Below are positions 1-9,187 of a stretch of 47,627 nucleotides of DNA, piece after piece (the first letter of the stretch is position 1; every line of letters begins with the position of its first letter). The notes under the pieces are model-generated. The model saw only the letters and a list, made by a program, of their open reading frames with translations. It did no database searches and was not told where the DNA came from. Position numbers and translations under genes: made by a program. This DNA comes from Perkinsus marinus ATCC 50983 (taxonomy: Eukaryota; Perkinsozoa; Perkinsida; Perkinsidae): NCBI RefSeq assembly GCF_000006405.1, contig NW_003201948.1, forward strand, positions 5,016 through 52,642. The letters run 5' to 3'.

Positions 1-795
1 CTGACTCGTCCGTGGGTGCTCCAGTACACCAATCATTCTATGGGAAGTCGTTACCAACTGACAGTCGTTTACCTAGTAGACTGGTTGACGTGACAGACCA
101 GCGTTACCGGTGAGCCGCTTGTATATCGTACCAGATACGGCACCAGTTAGTCGGACACCTGTCCGGTGACCGAGACCTCAGGGGAGACCTGTAGGTCCGG
201 AAAAGCTGTACCATACAGTCTCGAACTCTGTATCAGAGTCCATGTTTCTGCATCGAACTCCTGCATTTGATGCACGACCTATGAGTGCTCTAATATCGAT
301 CACTGACCACGGCTGTGAAACGCGTCAGGAATCAAGCAGTAGACGGACAGACTGTAATTGCAACAGACGTGTAAGTTACACGTTACACGGTCTAACGTAT
401 GCTTATAGTATAAGCACACTTATAGTATAAGACTCATACCTCTTAACATCAAAATCGATATTTCATCACTCGAATCTCTATCATATCCGAATAAAAAATC
501 TCGCACTATTTATCAACGATACCTCGGTCACTCACTGTACTCATAATCATGTTTCATAACGCTACAGAGTCCGCTGACCCTCGAGAGTTATCCCCCTCCG
601 TGCAGCAGCCATATCGCTCAGCCTACAACTTAACACGACATCATAATCAGACTAGTCAGATCGGCGAAGTTAAGTAACACACTATACAAGCGAGCTTTAG
701 TTGATAGTATACCCGTTAAGACATACGGGAGAAAAAACTCTTCGTAGCGTTAAGAAAAACATTCGGCAGATACCGATGCCCGGTGCCTCATATAG
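1..795. other. Region without a recognisable gene
   Basis: No reading frame of convincing length or composition is present. The only structure seen is a pair of identical 13-bp perfect palindromes, CTTATAGTATAAG, at 402-414 and 419-431. The stretch from about 440 to 560 is AT-rich. It lies downstream of the GDH stop codon (that gene runs leftwards), so its right end probably holds the GDH 3' UTR. Confidence 0.5.
402..431. repeat. Two adjacent copies of a 13-bp palindrome
   Basis: CTTATAGTATAAG occurs at 402-414 and again at 419-431, separated by four bases. Each copy is a perfect 6-1-6 palindrome. It could bind a dimeric protein or be the remnant of a small repeat. No gene start is close enough to decide. 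Confidence 0.5.
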
Positions 796-820
796 CTAGT
801 GTATAGAAAGTTCGAGTAAA

Positions 821-3800
821 TTACATAGTGGAAGGGGTAACTTCACCTTCGGACTTCTCCTCAAGTGAACGCATGAACTGGAAGAAGGCGAACTCACTAG
901 TCTGTAGACCATTAGAGTAGACAAACTCGTCAGCAATCCAAGTAGCAACCATAGCATTGAGATAAGCCTCGGGAGTGTTCTCGACAATCTTATCCAAACC
1001 ACAATGAACAAGAAGCAACCTCGGCACACAACGTCTGAGAACAGCACGAACCATCCAATCATTCTCAGGATCATGTTCCTCGAGGACGCCAAGGATATAA
1101 GACTGCATGTCGTTGATCTTCTTCGACAATAAGATGGTTGCATCAGTCTTACGAATATACCTCGATCCATCAGGATACTTCACCTCATGGTTAGTCTTCC
1201 AGATGCCATTGAACTCCATCTTGGCGTTATGACGGACAGCGGCGAGAATCTCCTGAACGTATTGTTCGTAGAACTCAGGAGGAGCACTGGTCTCATCACG
1301 AGAACACAGGAACTTGTCATGATCAGCCGTGTCCATGCAAAGAGCGGCGAACACTTCCATACTGCTAGAAGTAACACCACCCTTGTTGGTGGAAGCATCC
1401 TTGAATAGCTGCACACCAGCATCCTCAAGATATCGACGAGCATCATCAGTCAAGAATAAGTTGGCACCCTCTACAACATACTTGAACTTGAGCTCCTTAG
1501 TCTCAGGATTGAACATGGTCTTATCAACATTACCAATGTTAATAGTACCAGGGCGGCCACCACAAGGGATGAAGAGATCAGCGGAGAAGTACTCCATTTC
1601 AGGGAAGTGATTCCGGACCTCAACACCGGACTTGAAATGATCACCATTCGGAAGAGTTACATCCTTATCGTCAATAGTGACCAAGAATGCCTTCGGATCA
1701 CTTGACAACTTATCACGAGAGAAGTTAGCAACACCAACTCTGAGATGAGCAAGACGAGTGAGCTCCTCTCTGTTCAATCCTTGAGGATCATAAGCAACAC
1801 CAGTACCATCACAGATAGCAATGGTCTTATCCTTGGAGATGAGAATCTCGTTAGAACCAAGATCACCATCGGGGCCACCGGACATGACCTTGGTGAGCTT
1901 AGACTCCTCAACACCCAACTTGTTCAGAAGCTCGGTAGCGTAAGGATGAATGGAGTTTGTTGTCATGGCGTACTTGTCATGGGGGATGCCACCAAGGACA
2001 GCGGACTTACCGGTAGTCAAAGACTTCCAGTATTTGTAACCACGAGCCTTGGCTCTCAAAGCGCCCAACTTCATGAATCCAGCAGTATTCTCATCGGGAC
2101 CGAAGAAGAGCATCTCAGGCTTGGAGAGGTTAGAATAGAGGCCGGTCTCCTTGGCCAGGATGCAATCGAGGAGAGCATCAACATAGCTATTGAAAGCATC
2201 ACGACCACTGGTGTTCAAGTTCTGAGAATCCATATCCATGAGAATGGTACCCTTCGATCCGCCCTCAGGGATATCCTTGTTCTTCAGCTGCTGAGTAAAG
2301 GCCAAGTTGTAGTTCTCCTCCAACAAAGTAGCGCAGTTCTTCTTGTAGACCTGTCTGTTCCTGGATAAGATGAGTCTGATACCACCACGAGCGATCTCAG
2401 TGAATCGGATGTGGAAGCCATAGAAGCTCCTGCCGACGACAAGATAGACAGCATAAGGAATCCTGGAGAAGAGAGTCCTCGGACGATCAGCCAGGACCTC
2501 ACCATCAAACCTCATTGCAATAGCCGAGGCTGTACCAGCCTTGAAGAAGTTCGTCATCTGAAGATGAGCGCTGAGCTTCAACAGAGTCTTCAAGATCTTC
2601 GCATCGAAGCGAGATCCAACCTGATCATCAACCTTAGCAGCCAATTCCTCATTGTAGAAAGGCTTGCATAGACCAGTGGCAACCTTCTTGAAGTCGTCGA
2701 ACATAGGTAAAGTTAGCTCATAGTTGGAAGTGAGAGCATCATAGATCCTCTCATAAGTAATAGCATTAGCCATGGTATCTCTGAAGAGAGTATCCAACTC
2801 ACTCTTCTTGGACGGGTCACTCTCGAAATAGTCGGCCAAAGCGAGATACTCCTCAGTCTCCTTAGGGAAGAATGAGAAGATGAACTTGGCAGCAGTAATG
2901 AGGAAGATAGCATGCTCGGGTGTGATCTTATTGTTGAGCACAAGTTCCCAAACCAAACCGGACTTCCTCGGGTTATGCTTGAAATGACTCACATAACGGA
3001 GAGTCTGCGCGAGCTTTTCCAATGCCTCACCCTGGAAAGTGGGGTCGAAGAAGCAAGTATAGGTGACGATACCATTGGCGAACGAGTCCACGTAGAATCT
3101 CTTGGGTTCAACGTTATGAGAACGGAAGCATTCGTTGATCTCAGAGATGTAGGCTCGGCCCGTACGATCAACATCAAAGGCAGCAAACTGCAACACTTGA
3201 GCGCCGGACTTCTGAACCAAGTTGGCAGGAGCATCGAACACCTTAACAACAGTATTGCGGGTAGCCATAGTCTCATCAATAAGATCCTGGTAGAGCTTCT
3301 GTACTTCAACAGACCTCTCTTCAAGGAACTTCGGAGTGGCAACGAGCTGAAGGTCGCTCTTATCCATCATGTTCTCGAACTTAACACCCGACTCGAACTG
3401 TTGCTTGTCGACAACAAAGACGCCGAGAGGGAATTTCCCTTCGGCCATGGGAGCCTTCTCAGACTTTAGGAAGGTGATAGTGTAACCACAGTCCTTAGCA
3501 GTATTGATATACTCAGCAACCTTAGCATCAGTGATGGCAATCTTCTCAGGCTCCATAGTGGTGAGATAGAAAGCCGAATCCGCTTCCTCAATCTCGAAGT
3601 GGATATAGTCAGACTTGGTAGCCTGAGCGACCTTCTTAGCAGCGATAAGGCAATGGATATGCCTGGCGATCTCAGCACTGGTAAAATGCTTGAAGTAGCT
3701 GGGATGAAGACCAAGCCCAGTGAAGTAGTAGACAATCTCCTGCCAGAGAGAACCAGCAGCGAGGACACCTTCCTTCATAATGATAGAAAAGACCTGAGTC

Positions 3801-4207
3801 ATCTTGGTTTCCAAATCCTCAGGAGTCAGAGAGATATTGGTGTTCTTCACTTGCTCTCTCAAAGCCTCCTCCTTCTCAGGGGAAAGATAGCACATGGCAT
3901 CATCACACTTGAGGTCGAGTTGACCGAGCACCTCCTTGATGTCGCTATGATGGTTCACCACAGCATCGTGGATAGGAAGCATACCGAAGCGATCAGTCTT
4001 GAGCTGAGCCCCCTCACCCAACAAATATTGGACAGCATCCATGTGACCACCAGCAGCAGCTAAATGAAGAGGAGTTCTCTTATCATAGTCTTGAACATTA
4101 ACAGATAGACCGGAGTTGCTGGCCATAAGCTCCTTCATGCGATTCATATCGCCTTGATAAGCAGCCTCGAGAAATGAGGAAACAACACTTGTAGTCGGTG
4201 AGTCCAT
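821..4207 (-). CDS. NAD-specific glutamate dehydrogenase (large type) with N-terminal ankyrin repeats
   Basis: This enzyme oxidatively deaminates glutamate to 2-oxoglutarate using NAD, linking amino-acid breakdown to the citric acid cycle. The intronless frame encodes about 1128 residues, the size of the fungal GDH2-like class rather than the roughly 450-residue short enzymes. Residues about 20-95 form ankyrin repeats (TPLHLAAAGGHMDAVQYLL, then LPIHDAVV). The catalytic half shows GGSKGT with the substrate-binding lysine, FFGPDENT, the nucleotide-binding stretch GGPDGDLGSNE and YVVEGANLFLT. I start at the methionine of MDSPTTS (ATG at 4207). A frame from 4258 exists, but its first 17 codons are hydrophobic and lie over a pyrimidine-rich stretch with AG dinucleotides that looks like a splice or trans-splice acceptor. 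The stop is TAA. Ankyrin repeats are not part of the usual GDH2 architecture and may mediate regulation or oligomerisation (inference). Confidence 0.95.
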   Translation of the reverse strand: MDSPTTSVVSSFLEAAYQGDMNRMKELMASNSGLSVNVQDYDKRTPLHLAAAGGHMDAVQYLLGEGAQLKTDRFGMLPIHDAVVNHHSDIKEVLGQLDLKCDDAMCYLSPEKEEALREQVKNTNISLTPEDLETKMTQVFSIIMKEGVLAAGSLWQEIVYYFTGLGLHPSYFKHFTSAEIARHIHCLIAAKKVAQATKSDYIHFEIEEADSAFYLTTMEPEKIAITDAKVAEYINTAKDCGYTITFLKSEKAPMAEGKFPLGVFVVDKQQFESGVKFENMMDKSDLQLVATPKFLEERSVEVQKLYQDLIDETMATRNTVVKVFDAPANLVQKSGAQVLQFAAFDVDRTGRAYISEINECFRSHNVEPKRFYVDSFANGIVTYTCFFDPTFQGEALEKLAQTLRYVSHFKHNPRKSGLVWELVLNNKITPEHAIFLITAAKFIFSFFPKETEEYLALADYFESDPSKKSELDTLFRDTMANAITYERIYDALTSNYELTLPMFDDFKKVATGLCKPFYNEELAAKVDDQVGSRFDAKILKTLLKLSAHLQMTNFFKAGTASAIAMRFDGEVLADRPRTLFSRIPYAVYLVVGRSFYGFHIRFTEIARGGIRLILSRNRQVYKKNCATLLEENYNLAFTQQLKNKDIPEGGSKGTILMDMDSQNLNTSGRDAFNSYVDALLDCILAKETGLYSNLSKPEMLFFGPDENTAGFMKLGALRAKARGYKYWKSLTTGKSAVLGGIPHDKYAMTTNSIHPYATELLNKLGVEESKLTKVMSGGPDGDLGSNEILISKDKTIAICDGTGVAYDPQGLNREELTRLAHLRVGVANFSRDKLSSDPKAFLVTIDDKDVTLPNGDHFKSGVEVRNHFPEMEYFSADLFIPCGGRPGTINIGNVDKTMFNPETKELKFKYVVEGANLFLTDDARRYLEDAGVQLFKDASTNKGGVTSSSMEVFAALCMDTADHDKFLCSRDETSAPPEFYEQYVQEILAAVRHNAKMEFNGIWKTNHEVKYPDGSRYIRKTDATILLSKKINDMQSYILGVLEEHDPENDWMVRAVLRRCVPRLLLVHCGLDKIVENTPEAYLNAMVATWIADEFVYSNGLQTSEFAFFQFMRSLEEKSEGEVTPSTM

Positions 4208-4259
4208 ATTAGTGATCTTATAAAAATAGAAACTGCAAAAGACAATATGATACGACACG

Positions 4260-4505
4260 ATGTGTTACCACTACCACACAATTGGTAATGTTACAGACTT
4301 ATACGATCAAGTCCGCTGCAAGCGCCGCCCTAAGCCTAGCGTCGCAGCCGACGAGTTCTCTCCCGCTGTGGACGTCTTTCAGCTGCGGCTAGATGCTCTC
4401 TTGCACAATGTAGGATATGATTGTCTTCGTCCGTTGGTACGTCAGCATCGTCTGATAAACCCTCGAGTCACTGTCGAGATAAAAGAATCGTTGTTTGTTA
4501 GTTAG
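4260..4505 (+). CDS. Possible small protein, divergent from GDH
   Basis: An 81-codon plus-strand frame begins two bases beyond the longest GDH frame. Its composition looks coding (basic N-terminal half, then a helical stretch LRLDALLHNVGYDCLRPL) and the reverse strand is not open here. The true start is unclear: a spliced start after the AG at about 4290 is as likely as the ATG at 4260. Function unknown. If expressed, it shares a short bidirectional 5' region with GDH. Confidence 0.35.
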   Translation: MCYHYHTIGNVTDLYDQVRCKRRPKPSVAADEFSPAVDVFQLRLDALLHNVGYDCLRPLVRQHRLINPRVTVEIKESLFVS

Positions 4506-4658
4506 TTCGTCATGTCCGTCTCCTCAGTGCATCCTTACAAAGTTACCTCTTAGTTCTTTCATAACTCGCAATAATGCAACAACGCGGGGATCGTTCGAGA
4601 CCATATCATTTGCAAGATAGTTCAAAACCCTACGGAGGTTTTAATACAGGCATTAATA

Positions 4659-4841
4659 TCATTTGTTCTTAGTGATAGAGTCAAGCCTTTTGTTACTGCA
4701 AGACTCCTCCATAGTAGAAAAGGCCCTCTTAGCAAAAACTGAAACTTCGCCCCGTGCTCTACCAGCTTGCTGCCAAGCTTCCCAAGCATCCTGTTGAGCC
4801 ATGAGTGCCCTCTTCCGTACTTCATGCTCCTCGGCCATGAC
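4659..4841 (-). CDS. Possible small charged protein
   Basis: A minus-strand frame reads MAEEHEVRKRALMAQQDA and continues as a charged helix for about 60 residues to a TAA stop at 4659. Upstream the frame is open in an acidic stretch (DDLDDLD) that starts just after an AG at the end of a short AT-rich leader, consistent with a 5' UTR acceptor site. An upstream ATG (4861) opens a longer overlapping frame of poorer composition, which I do not favour. No family recognised. Confidence 0.3.
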   Translation of the reverse strand, partial: VMAEEHEVRKRALMAQQDAWEAWQQAGRARGEVSVFAKRAFSTMEESCSNKRLDSITKNK

Positions 4842-5017
4842 GTCCAAGTCATCAAGGTCATCCTAATCTACTAGTTCCGCTCCGTTAAGATCCATTACGC
4901 GTATCAGTTGATAATAAAAGTGGTTATATCTGTTAAATCTGCTGAATGGCGCCTTGAGGCACTATCTTTGCGGTCCATGGTTTGATGAACGGATTCGCAT
5001 TTCGATGCTAGCAAGTA

Positions 5018-5096
5018 TAAAATCGTGGAGTGGTAGAGTTAGCGATTGGTGTTTGGGTGATCCAGGTTCGATTCGCAGTTGTATAATATTTTACGT
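5018..5096 (+). repeat. tRNA-like repeat copy (SINE-like)
   Basis: The stretch contains a D-arm/A-box-like GAGTGGTAGAG and, about 35 bases later, a T-arm/B-box CAGGTTCGATTC, followed by an acceptor-length segment and TATTTTA. The stems do not close well enough for a functional tRNA. Spacing from T-loop to T-run matches the tRNA-tail copies elsewhere in the window (15396, 16342, 31556, 36425, 42525, 47347). Confidence 0.6.
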
Positions 5097-5104
5097 CGGG
5101 TTTA

Positions 5105-5265
5105 ATTGCCGTAAGGATTCCTAATATCCTCAGTTAGCACATCCTTACGCTAGGTAAGGAAAAAAATCTTGTGAAATAGCCTTAGTTAGGTAAGGACGTC
5201 CTAAGGTTGAAACCCTATACGTAAAGACGTCCTAATCTAAGGACGCTTGTGAAATGGGCCCCTGA
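5105..5265. mobile_element. Non-autonomous DNA-transposon-like inverted repeats
   Basis: Nested inverted motifs (CCTTAC/GTAAGG, AAGGACGTCCTAAGG, GACGTCCTAATCTAAGGACG) end in CTTGTGAAATGGGCCCC. A related CTTGTGAAATAGCC occurs about 80 bases earlier, so one copy may be nested in another. The terminal sequence resembles the ends of short inverted-repeat elements I recall from marine invertebrate genomes. That resemblance is from memory and untested. Confidence 0.5.
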
Positions 5266-5573
5266 AACTCCAACTACGAGGACTTCTCACGACTTATCGT
5301 ACGCAAGTGCATGATTTGGCGAACGCCCAATAATTGCCATAAGTGCCAAGAAAAGGCGATATGCCCGAGACGCCTCCCCAAGGTCTCTCGTCCAGTCCCG
5401 TCTCCTTTACCAGAACGTCTCAACCCGGAGACTCACAGCACCTGGCTCAGGGAACCCCGTGAGCTGCTGTCTCGAGGTTGTCTCGCGACTCGGCCGCAAC
5501 ATTAAACATATGGGCCGCGGATTTCATGGATTCTGCGACAACATTTGGTTAGCTTGACCATTATTATTCCACC

Positions 5574-6464
5574 ATGACCGATCCAAACTTCAAACCCATG
5601 CATGTGACAGTCACGCGAGCGCATTGCCACGGCAATGGCAGCCTCGGTCGTTTCTGGATCCTCCCTGGATCACGTGACCGCGCCAAGCAGATCGCGGAGA
5701 CTTTCCTTCAGGACTGCGAAGTGATCTTCTCTCCTCGCGGTCATGATGGTTACATAGGCAAGTACGATGCCCCTGATGGAACTGTTGTTGATATCGGTGT
5801 CATCTCTACCGGTATGGGCGCTCCGAGTGTTGATATTATCGCTACAGAGATGATCAAGTTGGGTGCAAAGGTCCTTGTTAGAGTCGGTACCGCTGGTGCT
5901 ATGCAGAAGACCCTTGGCATCGGTGATATCGTTATCGCGACTGGTGCTGTTCGTGACGAGGGTACCACCCGACACTATATGCCTCTCGAGTACCCTGCTC
6001 TCGGATCGGCTACAGTAGTCACCGCGATGTGCGCAGCTGCACAGCGCCAACTTGAAACAGAGGATGATGAGCTCCAGGAAGGTGCTCAGTGGGTGTATGA
6101 TGCTGGACCGGTCCACACTAAGGATTCTCTTATGGCTAGAGAGTTCAAGTTCGGTCCCTATGCTCCTGAACACAAACGTTATATGGAGGTGCTGGAGGAT
6201 CTCGGATGTTTGGCCTCCGAGATGGAAGTTGCCATGCTATTCAGTCTGGCTCAAGTCTATGGTGTTAAGGCGGGATGTGTGCTTGCCATAATTGGTGGAG
6301 GTGACGATGCTCCCATCTCTGATCAGGCTCATCTCAAGGCCGAGGCTGTGAATCGGTCATGCAGCATTGTATGTCAGGGCATGGCCCATCTGAAGAAAAG
6401 TCTGATGCGCTACGGAAGGAGGGCTTCTCTTCTCGGACGTTCACTTTCGCAAGTCATCAGATAA
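5574..6464 (+). CDS. Nucleoside phosphorylase (uridine/purine phosphorylase family)
   Basis: The enzyme splits nucleosides with phosphate to give a free base and ribose-1-phosphate, in nucleoside salvage. The 296-codon intronless frame carries the family landmarks in order: a phosphate-binding glycine segment near residues 28-36 (WILPGSRDRAKQIAETF), VISTGMGAPSVDI, VRVGTAGAM, the base-side loop VRDEGTTRHYMPLEYPA, HTKDS, and ASEMEVAMLF, where the glutamates bind ribose. The order and the PLEYPA loop look closer to uridine phosphorylases than to Plasmodium-type purine nucleoside phosphorylase, but the substrate cannot be settled from sequence alone. Family length is about 245-260, so the extra residues are an N-terminal lead and a basic C-terminal tail. 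The ATG at 5574 is the first in frame. Confidence 0.9.
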   Translation: MTDPNFKPMHVTVTRAHCHGNGSLGRFWILPGSRDRAKQIAETFLQDCEVIFSPRGHDGYIGKYDAPDGTVVDIGVISTGMGAPSVDIIATEMIKLGAKVLVRVGTAGAMQKTLGIGDIVIATGAVRDEGTTRHYMPLEYPALGSATVVTAMCAAAQRQLETEDDELQEGAQWVYDAGPVHTKDSLMAREFKFGPYAPEHKRYMEVLEDLGCLASEMEVAMLFSLAQVYGVKAGCVLAIIGGGDDAPISDQAHLKAEAVNRSCSIVCQGMAHLKKSLMRYGRRASLLGRSLSQVIR

Positions 6465-6927
6465 ATATTAACTGAGAATGAACATGTTATCACTTCCCTC
6501 AAGCATTGAGCTACTCTCATAAGTGTTACTAACTGCATCTTAGTTGTTTGACGAAACGCAGTTACTTTAATATCGAGTGTTGAGGTATTAGTCGAGAGCT
6601 TATGGGGGGGGAATGAACCTTGGCGCCACCAAGTGGTGGGCAACGGCTCGTTAGACAAGGATTCTACTTTGAAATTCGGCCGGTTTTTGGTAGATGATCA
6701 TACCACGAATGGGGATGCGCATGGGCGTCTCAAAGATGTCTTTTAGCCTCCCTCGGCGATATCCAGTGTTCCGGAGTTTCACGTCTGAGAGCGATCCCCG
6801 TAAAGGAAGACTTGAGGGTAAACAGAAGTTAGCCTTCTATGGTAGGGGTATCCTTTCAAATTGTAACAGGTTAGAGTCAACTTGTCTCTCAGTGATAATG
6901 TTCAGTCTGAGCTACTACTGTTGGTTG

Positions 6928-7609
6928 ATGGCGGATGAGGAGCGCCGACAGGAGTTCGAAGAGGCGAAAAACTCATTCAACTTACAGCTCAGTCCCGATC
7001 AGAAGAGAGAGCAGGAAGCTGTCTCTATCGCCAAGATGGTGCCTCGGTGGACTGGGGAGAATGGAACGCTCGATAGTGGCGAGAAACTGATACTTTTAGT
7101 AACGGTACTATAATGAAGACTCATCTAAGACTCGTATACTACAGGAATTCAACTCCGAAGACCATCGGTGGTACAATCTCGCCCGTGTTGGTGAATTCGT
7201 TATGAAGTTGCGAGACTATGCTGAGAAAAAGAAGAACCTGCAAGAGGACAGCAACCTCAGGGATGTAATCACTCTGGCATCAGTACCAGCGATTCAAGTA
7301 CCGGATCAGTAGTGAGGTGTTTTCCGTAAATGCAATGATCCCGGCAACGATCCGATCGACACTACTCGGTATGATTGTCGTCAATTCAAGATCGCGTTGG
7401 TCCAACGAGTGATCGAAGGAGTCCAGGACTCCTCGGGTCACTCAGCTCCTAATAGGAGCCTCCTATCTCTTTTTCAGAGCCAGCTGTACTACACCATCGT
7501 GCAGAAGCTCCCCGGACCAGTGTTAGAGATGACAGCATACATGGGGGATAAGAGTGAGAAGATGTTCATAGATGAAGGCTTCAAGGTCGTGCATGGCTTA
7601 GAAGAGTAA
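6928..7609 (+). CDS. Unknown spliced gene
   Basis: Coding-looking exons run in order on the plus strand. The first starts at an ATG (6928) reading MADEERRQEFEEAKNSF. The second (about 7130-7310) contains FNSEDHRWYNLARVGEF followed by a lysine-rich helix. The third starts in the frame of FKIALVQRVIEGVQD (about 7385). The fourth reads LYYTIVQKLPGPVLEM and ends at TAA 7607-7609. A pyrimidine tract and AG at 7475-7480 fit an acceptor before the fourth. The exon borders are not all resolved. I do not recognise the family. A decayed retroelement gag is an alternative I cannot exclude. Confidence 0.45.
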
Positions 7610-8126
7610 GGGCAAGGTTCGAATGACGTATCAGGAAAATGCCTTCGCAGGTTCTTCAAGCCACGAAGAGAAAACAATCGATAATCCGTGAGCATCTCAT
7701 GTTTCTGTCGCAAAATCCACGTTCATTGTGTTTAGAGTGCGTGTTTGAGACAATCTCAATGAGACCACTAAGTGGTCTGTGTAAGTGGTCACCGCTTATG
7801 CTTCGGAGTTCAGTTGGACGTTTGCAGGAGCTCAGGGCGGCCCTACTACGACTGTATCCCGATCAATCCGGCCCAGATCGTGATCCCTCCCCCTCCCTGC
7901 TGATATCGGATTCTTGTAGGAGTGTCCACCCCGTCGAGTATCCAGCCCTTAGGACAGCTATCCGGTCTGTCCAATGTAGCTCTACACTTGTCTGTCTATA
8001 TCACGGTCCAAATCCTATCAATCCGCTGTTGATACTAGCCCCGACACGAGTGGGAAGAAAGTTTCTTCAAGAAGCAGCCCTGTATCTTGTCATTGGTACT
8101 ACCTCGCGTAAGCACTGCTATCAGAT

Positions 8127-8195
8127 AGTCGGGGCCCCCGACTGACAGAGACTCCCTGACAGACAGGGTCCCTGTCCATCCCTGTCACAGGGATG
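8127..8195. repeat. Cluster of short GC-rich inverted repeats
   Basis: A perfect 8-bp-arm palindrome (AGTCGGGG/CCCCGACT, about 8127-8143) is followed within 60 bases by interleaved CCCTGACAGACAGGG and CCCTGTCACAGGG inverted repeats. They would form alternative stem-loops. No gene is visible around them. Confidence 0.5.
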
Positions 8196-8199
8196 ATGA

Positions 8200-9187
8200 A
8201 CGCGGCAAATGAGATACTCGCAGTAGCTACTTGGTGGTAGCGTACTACTAGTAGGGGAGTAATAAGGTGGTCTATCACTTATCACTGATAACTTATGAGG
8301 CACATCCTGGCATGTGAGTCTCTCGAGACATATAGTGGCCATTCGGCAATGTTGTAGATATGGACAGCTGATGCGGAGAATGTCGGGCGTGTGACCACCA
8401 ACTTGGAAAGGAAGTGAGCGAGGAATGGGCAGATCAATATCGGTACTCACAACCTCCTAAGTTCCACTTGGTGGAATCCACCGTCATATGACTATATGAG
8501 CGTCTACATAGAGTGATGAGATGTGCGATGGGGAGTCTCCCACTAATTCAGCTGCACCAGAGCGGTGCTTTAGATGGTGATCAAGCAGGTGACGAGGCCC
8601 GCTAGGCAGCGATTTAGTTCACGACACCTCACTGCCTTGGCGATGATAAGGCACGAAAGTCCATCACTGGATCGCGTGGGTCGTATGATGCGGTCTGCAT
8701 TGCCAATGCGACATTGGTAAAAGACTTGGCGAAGGTCTTCCTGTCCAAGATGGATAGGAGAGTTGTTGCACGAGCTGAAAATTACAGTAATTACTATTGA
8801 TCTGCATTACAACCTCGATTTGAGCTAGCGTGAGTTCTGTTACACTAACTGTGTTGGGACTGTGATAGGGCGTAGCTCTTTTGCTATATGCAGATATAGC
8901 TTGCTCGTTGTATGCCATACAATGTATGCGGTCATTGATATACTGGATAACTTGTGCTCGCGTCTCAACTCGGAGGAATGTTCCAGTTTTCTCGTGCGAC
9001 CAATCTCTGAAGTATCGTCGCTAAGAGTGGTTCTGTACACGGTATAGTGGAGGCCTCAATGTCCCATCGACGATGGGTACAGCACCCATCATGGTAGTAA
9101 CTATCAACACTACACAAAACATGATGCATGTGTACATAATGGTATAATAATTACACTGAATCATAGCCACACTAGCTGCAATATGCT
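8200..9187. other. Region without a recognisable gene
   Basis: Open frames here are short, overlap on both strands and lack coding-like composition or convincing splice borders. The 3' UTR of the gene ending at 9188 presumably occupies the right end. Confidence 0.4.

Noticed and set aside
1187-4063. Many plus-strand and out-of-frame minus-strand open frames across the GDH gene
   Set aside because: They are shadows of a strong coding frame, with composition expected from antisense reading.
4208-4258. Extended GDH start at 4258
   Set aside because: The extra 17 codons overlie a pyrimidine-rich acceptor-like stretch and are hydrophobic with no fit to the ankyrin start; the next methionine is better.
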